From an uncultured Algibacter sp. (GTDB taxonomy: Bacteria > Bacteroidota > Bacteroidia > Flavobacteriales > Flavobacteriaceae), in assembly GCF_947487605.1 (NCBI RefSeq), contig NZ_CANKXK010000004.1, positions 124,001 through 188,000 on the forward strand: 64,000 bases of DNA. Reading direction: 5' to 3'. Every line of letters starts with the position of its first letter. Position 1 is the stretch's first letter. This document shows positions 37,718 through 45,214 of the stretch, piece after piece. A program made the translations under genes and the position numbers. The notes under the pieces are model-generated. The model saw only the letters and a list, made by a program, of their open reading frames with translations, did not search any database and was not told the DNA's origin.

Positions 37718-37885
37718 ATGATTTCTAATAAAAATAAAAAATCAAACTTGTATCAGAAATTAATTTTGAAAACTATAGATACTTATGTTTACCATGTTGT
37801 TTTAAAAAAATCGTATAAGCAACAATTAGGAGAAAATTTAGCTTCACCATCAATTCAAAATTATAATTTAGGTTTGGCATCTTAA
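37718..37885 (+). CDS. Very small ORF, possible gene
   Basis: An ATG at 37718 opens a 55-codon frame with product MISNKNKKSNLYQKL and so on, ending NYNLGLAS. It begins 11 bp after the previous small gene. The composition is strongly basic at the start, with a short hydrophobic patch (YVYHVVL). I recognise no family. From 37886 to 38126 there is no gene, only an inverted repeat at 37993-38029. Confidence 0.35.
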   Translation: MISNKNKKSNLYQKLILKTIDTYVYHVVLKKSYKQQLGENLASPSIQNYNLGLAS

Positions 37886-37992
37886 ATTATAGTTTAGTTC
37901 TATTAATTAGAAACAAATCTGTTTATCTAGAATTCTAAATAGTTTGAATAGCAAGATGTTATAATAACTCTATTCAAATTTATCATTCAAAA

Positions 37993-38029
37993 TTTTGTCG
38001 TTTTTTTATTATCTTCGTTTACGACAAAA
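37993..38029. promoter_or_regulatory. Inverted repeat upstream of AraC-type regulator
   Basis: TTTTGTCGT (37993-38001) and ACGACAAAA (38021-38029) form a perfect 9-bp inverted repeat with a 19-base spacer. It lies about 98 bp before the regulator start at 38127. It could be an operator, or part of a transcribed hairpin. A partial third copy, TTACGACTT, follows at about 38035. Confidence 0.4.
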
Positions 38030-38126
38030 AAATCTTACGACTTAAATTCTAACCAACCAACGTTTAAGATTAGATATTTAAATTGTTAGGTAAATTCAAT
38101 TTTAAACATTTTAGGCTATTCTTTAT

Positions 38127-39269
38127 ATGGAATTTGTTTCCATTATTAATTTTTTTCTAATCGCAGGGGTAATACAAGGTTTTGGTTTTAACCTTGTAAC
38201 CATGTTTGTGAAAAAAAAATGTGATAAAGTTATTGTCTTTCTTAATTTAACTGTTCTTTTTATCTCATTAAATAATTTACAAAGATGGTTAGTTTACACA
38301 GGGCATGTTTCAGATTTATTTTTAGTCCAACATTTTGAGGTTCCATGGTATTTAATGATTCTTCCAATGTTTTATGCTTTTGTAACGCATTTTTTACAAG
38401 TTGAGGAAAAAGTAAATTATTTTTTAAAATTCTCAATTTTTTTATTTGTTTTCGAACTATTAATTCGTCTTTGTTTTATCTCATACGTTTATTATGATGT
38501 GCCAGATAGAAACCCTAGTTTAATTTTAAAATATTCATTGATTGAGGATATGTTTAATTTGGTTTATAGCTTGTTTTTATTTGTTAATGCTAGTATAATC
38601 ATTTTTAAAAGGCATCATTTAATTGCTTACATACTGTCATATGATGATTTAAATTGGATTAAATGGTTTATAAGAATGGGAGGCTCTGTAATTGGATTTT
38701 GGGCAGTAGCTTTAACTATTAAAGTGTTAAATGGAAATGATGATGCATACAAATTTTTAAACCTTAGTACCACTGTATTGCTTTATTGGATAGGCTATCA
38801 GGGGTTTTATAAATATAATGTAGTTCGAGATCGTATTTCTTTAAGAACATCTATTGAAACGAATAAGGTTTTAATAAACCCACATAGTAATATTGAGTTA
38901 ATTAAAAGCTCAAATGATTTTTTTAACGAAAAACATCAAAACGATTTTAATAAAGTTAAAAGCCATATTATTAATAATAAGCTGTATCTAGACCCATTAT
39001 TAAGTATGGAATCTTTGGCTATAGATTTAGGAATGAGCAAAAGTTATTTTTCAAAACTCATTAATTCATATAGCTCTTATAATTTTTCAGATTTCATTAA
39101 TTCGTTACGTATAGAACAAGCCAAAAAGTTTTTATCTAATAATGACTTTAGTGAATACACTATTGTTGCCATTGGATTAGAATGTGGTTTTAATTCGAAA
39201 TCAACCTTTTATTCTGCCTTTAAAAAATTCACTTCAGAAACTCCTTCTTCTTTTAGAGACAAGTTTTAA
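38127..39269 (+). CDS. AraC family regulator with N-terminal membrane domain
   Basis: A 380-residue protein with about seven membrane helices in residues 5-225, joined by a linker to a C-terminal AraC DNA-binding domain (about 278-380). The two helix-turn-helix units are visible as SMESLAIDLGMSKSYFSKLI and FTIVAIGLECGFNSKSTFYSAFKKF-like sequence, ending with ETPSSFRDKF. This membrane-tethered architecture is frequent in Bacteroidota and suggests sensing of an envelope signal. It precedes the four-gene operon at 39454-42502 in the same direction and may control it. Confidence 0.88.
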   Translation: MEFVSIINFFLIAGVIQGFGFNLVTMFVKKKCDKVIVFLNLTVLFISLNNLQRWLVYTGHVSDLFLVQHFEVPWYLMILPMFYAFVTHFLQVEEKVNYFLKFSIFLFVFELLIRLCFISYVYYDVPDRNPSLILKYSLIEDMFNLVYSLFLFVNASIIIFKRHHLIAYILSYDDLNWIKWFIRMGGSVIGFWAVALTIKVLNGNDDAYKFLNLSTTVLLYWIGYQGFYKYNVVRDRISLRTSIETNKVLINPHSNIELIKSSNDFFNEKHQNDFNKVKSHIINNKLYLDPLLSMESLAIDLGMSKSYFSKLINSYSSYNFSDFINSLRIEQAKKFLSNNDFSEYTIVAIGLECGFNSKSTFYSAFKKFTSETPSSFRDKF

Positions 39270-39279
39270 TACATTTTTC

Positions 39280-39315
39280 ATGTCCAGTATTATCGTTGGA
39301 CATCCTATTTTTTCC
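39280..39315 (+). terminator. Hairpin after the AraC-type gene, terminator or operator
   Basis: ATGTCCA (39280-39286) pairs with TGGACAT (39297-39303) around a 10-base loop, followed after CCTA by six T. It lies 10 bp after the regulator stop. It could end that transcript, or be a dyad bound by a regulator of the next operon. Confidence 0.45.
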
Positions 39316-39453
39316 AGTTTAGAGCATCTCGGATACTGTTATCACTAGCTTCAAATAGTTTTGGGTTAATCAATAATCTTAAAACTCTGCGAAATGATAC
39401 CCATGCTAATTGTCTATTTGTTAAAGAAGTCACCATACGGCTCTGCTCTTCTA

Positions 39454-40086
39454 GTGAAATTAATTTCGATTAAAACCACAATTATCCGCCTGCTAATTTT
39501 ATTTGCACTACTTGTTGTTACTAGTTCTTATGCTAATGGCAACAATCCTAATAACAAAACTATTGCCTATAAAGTAGTTAAGAATAATAAAAATATTGGC
39601 ACTATAAAGGTTATTAAAATTTATAAGGACAATGCCATTACATATAAATTAGAAAGTAAAATTGAAGCAAAATATTTATTGAAATTTCATATTGTGGGAA
39701 GCGAACAATCCATATATAAAAATGGTGCCTTGGTTTATTCTTCGGTTTATAGAAAGGTAAATAATAAGGTGAAAGTAAATCATACAGTCGCTTTAAAAAA
39801 CGGACAGTATACCGTGAAAACTAAAAATGAGGAAAAGGCTTTAGAATTAGAAACAATTTATAATAACCTAGTAACATTATATTTTAATGAACCAAAAAGG
39901 GTTAAATCTATTTACTGCGATAATATTAAGAAAAATGCACCAGTAGAAGTTTTAGAAAACGGTAAATACAAAGTAGAGTTTACACGTAGTAAGTATAATG
40001 TTTTTCATTATAAAGCTGGTAAGTGTATAAAGATTGAAGCTTTTAGTTCTTTGTTTGATGTTACTTTAATACCAATAAACTCATGA
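39454..40086 (+). CDS. Exported DUF6134-like protein
   Basis: About 210 residues from the GTG at 39454. I prefer this start because it gives a compact signal peptide (MKLISIKTTIIRLLILFALL, then VVTSSYA with a type I cleavage site). An ATG at 39394 would add 20 residues ahead of it. The mature protein is mostly beta strand, with paired strands such as KVVKNNKNIGTIKV and YKLESKIEAKYLLKF, and resembles DUF6134/DUF3108-like periplasmic proteins. Function is unknown. It overlaps the next gene by ATGA, making it the first member of a coupled four-gene operon. Confidence 0.75.
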   Translation: MKLISIKTTIIRLLILFALLVVTSSYANGNNPNNKTIAYKVVKNNKNIGTIKVIKIYKDNAITYKLESKIEAKYLLKFHIVGSEQSIYKNGALVYSSVYRKVNNKVKVNHTVALKNGQYTVKTKNEEKALELETIYNNLVTLYFNEPKRVKSIYCDNIKKNAPVEVLENGKYKVEFTRSKYNVFHYKAGKCIKIEAFSSLFDVTLIPINS

Positions 40087-40754
40087 GTTATTCACAAATA
40101 TTATGGGTTTTTATTGGTGTTAGCTTTTTAACCTATTTTTTAATAAGTCTGGTTTATAAAAGTCTAAATATTCAAAATCTAGAGAAAGCCCTGTTGAGTT
40201 CTAATGGTTTAAGACTATTAAACCTAAAACACATTCTTGGAATAATCTTTTTTGGTGTCCTGTTTAATATAATTGCTCCAGAGTTACGATTCTTGTTTTT
40301 AGGTATTGAGATTCCTAAGTTGCATATACTATTGTTAATTCTAATAGTAATTTTCTTAAGTGCCTATATATCTTATAAAGCAATTACAAACAAACAGATT
40401 GAAAATTTAGCAAGTGGGTATTTTAGTTTTCCTAGAATCTGTTGGTATTTCATAATTAGGTTTTTCTTTTTGTTTTGTTACGAATTCTTTTTTAGAGGCG
40501 TATTACTCTTCGAATTGTTAGAATTGACGTCTTTGTTTTATGCAATAACAGCCAATACCCTTTTATATGTTATAATTCACATTTTTGATTCTAAAAATGA
40601 GATACTTGGAGCCATACCATTCGGAATTATTTTATGCCTAAGCGCTTACTTTACAAACAGTATTTGGTATGCTTTCTTTATTCATTTAACACTTTCGGCT
40701 GTTTATGAAATATCAATGTTTTATTATTTAACCTTAAAAACTTCAAAATCATGA
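40083..40754 (+). CDS. CPBP family intramembrane protease-like protein
   Basis: A 223-residue membrane protein with six to eight helices resembling the CPBP/CAAX prenyl protease 2 (Abi) family. The first motif reads CYEFFFRG, so only the second Glu of the usual EExxxR is kept and the first is Tyr. The later histidines are in YVIIHIFDSKNE and FFIHLTLSA. The altered motif makes full protease activity uncertain. It overlaps both neighbours by ATGA (40083-40086 and 40751-40754), indicating tight translational coupling. Confidence 0.75.
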   Translation: MSYSQILWVFIGVSFLTYFLISLVYKSLNIQNLEKALLSSNGLRLLNLKHILGIIFFGVLFNIIAPELRFLFLGIEIPKLHILLLILIVIFLSAYISYKAITNKQIENLASGYFSFPRICWYFIIRFFFLFCYEFFFRGVLLFELLELTSLFYAITANTLLYVIIHIFDSKNEILGAIPFGIILCLSAYFTNSIWYAFFIHLTLSAVYEISMFYYLTLKTSKS

Positions 40755-41725
40755 GAGTCTTTTTAACCGGCGCTACAGGCTATGTTGGTCATCAATTAGC
40801 ACTAGAGCTTGCAAACAAAAATTTTACAGTACATGCATTAATTCGAAATATTGAATCTAGGAATATACCCGTACATACTAATATTAAAGTTTTTGAGGGT
40901 GATATATGCAACTATTCTTCAATTCGAAGGGCTATGAAAAAATGTGATTTTGTCTTTCATACAGCGGCGTATACTAATTTAAAATGCAGAAATATTGATA
41001 ATTTTTTTAACACAAATGTATTTGGGACAGAAAATGTGCTTAAGGCAGCGTACATGTTAGACGTTAAAAAAGTTATTTATACCAGTACACTTTCAGTTTT
41101 TGGGCCTTCTTATAAAAGTATTCCCATTGAAGAAGCGCAACCTCGATTAGCTTCATTTACTAACGATTATGAGTTGACGAAAAGTATGTCTGAAGAAAAG
41201 GTCATGGAATATACAAAGAAAGGATTACCATGTATCATACTTAATGTAACAAGGGTATACGGACCAGGATTAAAAACGTTTTCTAACGGAGTTAATAGAC
41301 TTATCTCAATGATTATTAAGAACAATATTTTATTAGTACCAAATAATCTTAAAGCGGCATCAAATTATGTGTTTATTGGAGATGTTGTTGATGCCCATGT
41401 TTTGGCTATGGAAAGTGATATTAAGAATGCTAAATATATAATTGGAGGAGAAAATATAGATTATGAAAATCTATTTCAAAAAATAAAAATAATAACTAAA
41501 AGTTCAACCAAGATTGTTAAAATAAATTTTAGTCTAGTAAAAACAGGACTTACTATTTTAAATGCATTTCGAAATCTTGTTGGTAAATCCTCCTTGATAT
41601 CAGTAAATATGTTACAATCATTATTCATGAATCGGATTTCAACCTCAAAAAAAGCCATTTCAGAATTAAAATATATGCCTACTTCATTACAGATAGGCTT
41701 AATGGAAACTATTAACCAATTATAA
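40751..41725 (+). CDS. NAD-dependent epimerase/dehydratase family protein
   Basis: A 324-residue extended short-chain dehydrogenase. The NAD-binding loop is GATGYVGHQLA (7-17). FHTAAYTNL lies near 75, TSTLSVFG near 115 and the catalytic YELTKS near 138. The pattern resembles 3-beta-hydroxysteroid dehydrogenase/dihydroflavonol reductase-like enzymes as well as sugar epimerases. The substrate cannot be told. It is the third gene of the coupled operon, and the next dehydrogenase starts 6 bp after its stop. Confidence 0.88.
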   Translation: MRVFLTGATGYVGHQLALELANKNFTVHALIRNIESRNIPVHTNIKVFEGDICNYSSIRRAMKKCDFVFHTAAYTNLKCRNIDNFFNTNVFGTENVLKAAYMLDVKKVIYTSTLSVFGPSYKSIPIEEAQPRLASFTNDYELTKSMSEEKVMEYTKKGLPCIILNVTRVYGPGLKTFSNGVNRLISMIIKNNILLVPNNLKAASNYVFIGDVVDAHVLAMESDIKNAKYIIGGENIDYENLFQKIKIITKSSTKIVKINFSLVKTGLTILNAFRNLVGKSSLISVNMLQSLFMNRISTSKKAISELKYMPTSLQIGLMETINQL

Positions 41726-41731
41726 AAAATC

Positions 41732-42502
41732 ATGAAATCATATACATTAATAACAGGAGCAAGCACAGGTTTTGGGAAAGCCCTAGCTATAGAATGTGCA
41801 CAGAAAAAGATGAATTTAATATTGGTTTCACTTCCAAATTCTGGACTTGTAGAACTAGGTAGCTTCTTAAAATCTAATTTTAAAATAAATGTGTTAACGT
41901 TCGAGATAGATCTTAGTACTAAAGAGAATTGCCATTTACTTTATAATGAAGTCAAGAAGAGTAAGGGGTCTGTAAAATATCTAATTAATAACGCAGGTGT
42001 ATTAAGTAATGGATTATTTGAAAATTTAAGTGAAGACTATTTTTTAACACAAATTGATGTGAATATTACAGCTCCAACCTTACTTACCAAATTATTTATA
42101 GACGATTTTAAAACGAATTCGCCGTCAGGTATTTTAAATGTAAGTAGTATGGCAAGCTTTTTTCATTTGCCAAAAAAGCAAGTGTATAGTGGTACCAAGG
42201 CTTATTTGTTATCTTTTTCAAAAAGCTTAAGAAAAGAACTTAAAAAATACGGAATTTGGGTTTCTATTGTCTGTCCAGGCGGGATGAATACAACTACAGG
42301 GTTGTGTTTACAGAACAGAAAACTTGGTTGGGCATCCAGACAATCTATTTTAAATCCAGAAGACGCCGCTCGTGAAACACTTAAAAAATTTTTTAAACAG
42401 AAAGAGCTTATCATTCCAGGAACTATTAACAAATTATTTATGTTTCTTGATTCTGTTTTACCCACATCAATTAAAAACAAGCTTACTAATAGAGCTATTT
42501 AA
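41732..42502 (+). CDS. Short-chain dehydrogenase/reductase
   Basis: A 256-residue classical SDR. The cofactor loop is TGASTGFGKALA (6-17), NNAGVL is near 88, catalytic Ser lies in LNVSSMASF near 139 and YSGTKAY near 153 gives the Tyr-x-x-x-Lys pair. The C-terminal part (CPGGMNTTTG) matches SDRs acting on lipids or steroids, but the substrate is unknown. It is the last gene of the four-gene operon that begins at 39454. Two oxidoreductases, a membrane protease-like protein and an exported protein together suggest modification of an envelope lipid. Confidence 0.88.
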   Translation: MKSYTLITGASTGFGKALAIECAQKKMNLILVSLPNSGLVELGSFLKSNFKINVLTFEIDLSTKENCHLLYNEVKKSKGSVKYLINNAGVLSNGLFENLSEDYFLTQIDVNITAPTLLTKLFIDDFKTNSPSGILNVSSMASFFHLPKKQVYSGTKAYLLSFSKSLRKELKKYGIWVSIVCPGGMNTTTGLCLQNRKLGWASRQSILNPEDAARETLKKFFKQKELIIPGTINKLFMFLDSVLPTSIKNKLTNRAI

Positions 42503-42622
42503 GACTTGATAAATATAGTGTCTATTTAATCCATGAATCTGGACAACACGATATTTGGTTTATAAAATTCGGACTTATCTATCAACTTTAATTTAAAAAA
42601 AAACTTAACAAAATCAATAATC

Positions 42623-43126
42623 ATGAAACAATTAAATAATCGAATTACAATCATCTCTCTTTGTTTTGCAATGCTTTGTGTATCATTAATGTATTCCCAA
42701 AATAAAGTTTCCAATAACCCTCCTTTTGTAAGAGTCTATAATATTGAAGGAAAGAAAATTGCAAAAGGGAAAATAGTTTTTCTTAGCGACTCAACTTTGG
42801 GACTTAAAAAATCGAATAAGTTGAAAGAAGTACCTGTAAAACAAATAGGTAAAATTAAGACGAAACATTCTGGAGGACATAATGTGTTAATGGGGTCTTT
42901 GTTTGGAGCTTCTTTTGGAGCAATTTTAGGTGTTTCTACAGCCGATCCTGATGCGTTATTAGGATATACAGCAGGAGAAGGTGCATTAGCATTAGGGGCT
43001 TTAGGAGCAGTTGGTGGTGCAGCAATTGGAGGGATGACCGCTGGGTTTAAAGAATCTGAAACTTTTATAATTAATGGTGATTATAAGAAAATCGAAAGTA
43101 TAATTGACTTAATAAAGGAACATTGA
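42623..43126 (+). CDS. Exported protein with glycine-zipper segment
   Basis: A 167-residue hypothetical protein with a signal peptide (cleavage likely after SLMYSQ). A small beta-rich region follows (FVRVYNIEGKKIAKGKIVFLS). The segment at about 95-145 is rich in Gly and Ala (GSLFGASFGAILG and GALGAVGGAAIGG), typical of a glycine-zipper membrane helix pair. It lies 120 bp after the SDR gene, so it may be separately transcribed. A terminator follows 12 bp after the stop. Confidence 0.75.
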   Translation: MKQLNNRITIISLCFAMLCVSLMYSQNKVSNNPPFVRVYNIEGKKIAKGKIVFLSDSTLGLKKSNKLKEVPVKQIGKIKTKHSGGHNVLMGSLFGASFGAILGVSTADPDALLGYTAGEGALALGALGAVGGAAIGGMTAGFKESETFIINGDYKKIESIIDLIKEH

Positions 43127-43137
43127 TTAATATAAAT

Positions 43138-43173
43138 AAAAAGCCCATTAAATGATGACTTTAATGGGCTTTT
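43138..43173. terminator. Bidirectional terminator between convergent genes
   Basis: AAAGCCCATTAAA (43140-43152) pairs with TTTAATGGGCTTT (43160-43172), a 13-bp perfect stem with a 7-base loop. T-runs occur on both strands. It serves the glycine-zipper gene and the convergent 103-residue gene. A short series of ACTAACT units follows at about 43174-43203. Confidence 0.85.
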
Positions 43174-43211
43174 CAAACTAACTCAAACTAACTAAACTAA
43201 CTTTAATAATT

Positions 43212-43523
43212 TTAATCTTGTACCTGTATAGTAATGATACTTTCTATTTTTAATTTTTTTCCTTTTAATCTAGCATCTTTAAAATAGGCCTTTGCATCAT
43301 GCTTTGCGTCAATAAGTTTTATTATTCTTTCGCTGTCATACTCACAAACATCGCTAGCATTTCCTTCAGTACGAGATAGTCTTTGTAACTTATGAAAATT
43401 GATTTTTATATCGAGAACAGAATTGATAACGTCTGCAGCTTCAGAAGCAGTAAAGCACCCATCTATAAGTTTAATTTCTTGATCTAAATTAATTTCTTTG
43501 GTTGCTATTGATTGTGTTTCCAT
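43212..43523 (-). CDS. Hypothetical flavobacterial protein
   Basis: A 103-residue cytoplasmic protein. No function is recognised. The middle, DGCFTASEAADVINSVLDIKINFHKLQRLSRTEGN in outline, is a compact helical block followed by a basic stretch. Similar small proteins occur in other flavobacteria as far as I recall. The gene is divergent from the LysR regulator at 43630 with a 106-bp gap that carries an inverted repeat, so LysR control is plausible. Confidence 0.65.
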   Translation of the reverse strand: METQSIATKEINLDQEIKLIDGCFTASEAADVINSVLDIKINFHKLQRLSRTEGNASDVCEYDSERIIKLIDAKHDAKAYFKDARLKGKKLKIESIITIQVQD

Positions 43524-43578
43524 AAATGTAAATTAGTTATAATGTGTTTTATATTATATAGCACAAAGATTATACATA

Positions 43579-43615
43579 TATTTCATATATTTTTATTTAT
43601 ATTTATTATGAAATA
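43579..43615. promoter_or_regulatory. Inverted repeat in LysR divergent region
   Basis: TATTTCATA (43579-43587) and TATGAAATA (43607-43615) are perfect inverted repeats in an AT-rich 106-bp gap between divergent genes. LysR-type regulators bind dyads in just such places, usually controlling both the divergent gene and themselves. Confidence 0.4.
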
Positions 43616-43629
43616 CATAAACAATATTT

Positions 43630-44553
43630 ATGAATTATACATTGCATCAATTAGAAGTGTTTCTTAAAATAGCAGATTTTCAAAGTGTTACCAAGGCGTC
43701 TGAAGCGTTATATTTAACGCAACCTGCGGTATCTATTCAGTTAAAAAAATTTCAGGAGCAGTTCAAAATTCCATTATTTGAAGTTGTTGGTAGACGTATT
43801 TATATTACAGAGTTTGGAGAAGAAGTAGCTGAAGCTGCAAAAAAAATAATGGAAGAAGTTAAGCAAATAGATTATAAAGCACTGACTTATCAAGGTGAAT
43901 TGGCTGGAAAATTAAAAATAGCGATTGTTTCAACCGCTAAATATGTAATGCCATATTTTATTTCAGATTTTATAAATGAGCATCGAGGCATTGATCTTAC
44001 AATGGAAGTTACAAATAAAGCGTCTGTACTAAAAGCTTTGGAAAATAACGAAGTCGATTTTGCCTTAGTTTCTACCATTCCAAAAAAGCTAAAAATTAAT
44101 AGAATAGAGCTCATGAAAAATCAATTATTCATGGTAGGAGGAAAGGATTATAAAATGAAGGGTGACTACTTATCTAAAGCGGAGTTTCAAAAATTACCAC
44201 TTATATATCGCGAGCAGGGTTCGGCTACGAGACTAGCCATGGAAAAATTTATAGATTCAAAAAAAGTATCAACTTATAAAAAAATGGAGTTAACATCCAA
44301 TGAGGCTTTAAAGCAAGCTGTTATTTCTGGATTAGGTTTTTCAATAATGCCATTAATAGGTATAAAAAATGCCGTTGCTATTGGAGATTTGCAAATTATA
44401 CCAGTAAAAGGACTTCCTATGGTAACCAATTGGAATTTAATTTGGCTTAGTTCTAAAAACATGTCCAACATTGCCAAAAGCTTAATAGACCACGTTAACG
44501 AAAATAAAGAAGCTATTATTGCTAAACATTTTGGCTGGTTGAAGCGGCATTAA
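43630..44553 (+). CDS. LysR family transcriptional regulator
   Basis: A 307-residue regulator. Residues 1-60 form the winged helix-turn-helix (LHQLEVFLKIADFQSVTKAS, then EALYLTQPAVSIQLKKF). The C-terminal effector domain (about 90-300) has the periplasmic-binding-protein fold. The pattern resembles CysL/CbbR-type members, but the effector is unknown. It is divergent from the 103-residue protein and convergent with the deformylase gene, overlapping it by 4 bp. Confidence 0.93.
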   Translation: MNYTLHQLEVFLKIADFQSVTKASEALYLTQPAVSIQLKKFQEQFKIPLFEVVGRRIYITEFGEEVAEAAKKIMEEVKQIDYKALTYQGELAGKLKIAIVSTAKYVMPYFISDFINEHRGIDLTMEVTNKASVLKALENNEVDFALVSTIPKKLKINRIELMKNQLFMVGGKDYKMKGDYLSKAEFQKLPLIYREQGSATRLAMEKFIDSKKVSTYKKMELTSNEALKQAVISGLGFSIMPLIGIKNAVAIGDLQIIPVKGLPMVTNWNLIWLSSKNMSNIAKSLIDHVNENKEAIIAKHFGWLKRH

Positions 44554-45185
44554 TTTGTTTGCTCAAAATCACTTCGGTCTTTCTCTAAATGATCTAAATA
44601 TAAAATCCCGTTTAAATGATCTATTTCATGCTGAAAAATAACAGATGTAAATCCATTAATAGTTTCAATTTTGCGGCTACCTTCAAAGGTGTTATAATTA
44701 ATTTTAATTGTTTGAGATCTTATTTTTAGAGTATCACTTCGGTTGGGAATGGATAAGCAACCTTCTCTAACGGTTTGTCTTTCATTTGAATAGTCAATAA
44801 TTTTTGGATTCAAATAAACTTCAAAAGGGTAGTTCTCTTTGTCAAAGCGCTGTACCACAATAATATTTTTTAAAATACCTACTTGTGGAGCGGCAATACC
44901 AACACCCATAGACATACTGTCTCTTACCGTTGCATAAAGCCGTTTTACCAAATTAAGTAAAATAGGATTTTTTGGGTTTGGTTTTATGTAGCTACTTTTA
45001 GTTCTAAGCAACAAAGAATCTGTCTTGTTATTAATCTTATAAACCCGCATAGGCTTTAAGCTATCAGCACTCATGATTAAAGCCTTTTCTTCGGAAGAAA
45101 AAGACCTTTTTATTGTGTTTTTAGAATTATGACATCCAAAAACTAAAACCAAACCTAATATCAATATTAAATGTTTTCCCATCAT
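44550..45185 (-). CDS. def: Peptide deformylase homologue with lipoprotein signal
   Basis: A 211-residue deformylase-family metalloenzyme. All three active-site motifs are intact: GVGIAAPQ (94-101), EGCLS (141-145, metal Cys143) and QHEIDH (185-190, metal His186 and His190 with catalytic Glu187). Unusually, the N-terminus is hydrophobic and ends VLVFGC, with Cys18 in a lipobox. This predicts export and lipid anchoring, followed by a roughly 55-residue extension before the catalytic domain. Canonical deformylase is cytosolic. This is therefore probably a second, exported paralogue. It lies 29 bp downstream of rodA. Confidence 0.88.
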   Translation of the reverse strand: MMGKHLILILGLVLVFGCHNSKNTIKRSFSSEEKALIMSADSLKPMRVYKINNKTDSLLLRTKSSYIKPNPKNPILLNLVKRLYATVRDSMSMGVGIAAPQVGILKNIIVVQRFDKENYPFEVYLNPKIIDYSNERQTVREGCLSIPNRSDTLKIRSQTIKINYNTFEGSRKIETINGFTSVIFQHEIDHLNGILYLDHLEKDRSDFEQTN

Positions 45186-45214
45186 AGTGATATAATTAAG
45201 TATCGCTTAGCGAC

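Noticed and set aside
43174-43203. ACTAACT units as a tandem repeat or CRISPR-like array
   Set aside because: Only about four irregular short units without spacers; probably simple sequence next to the terminator.
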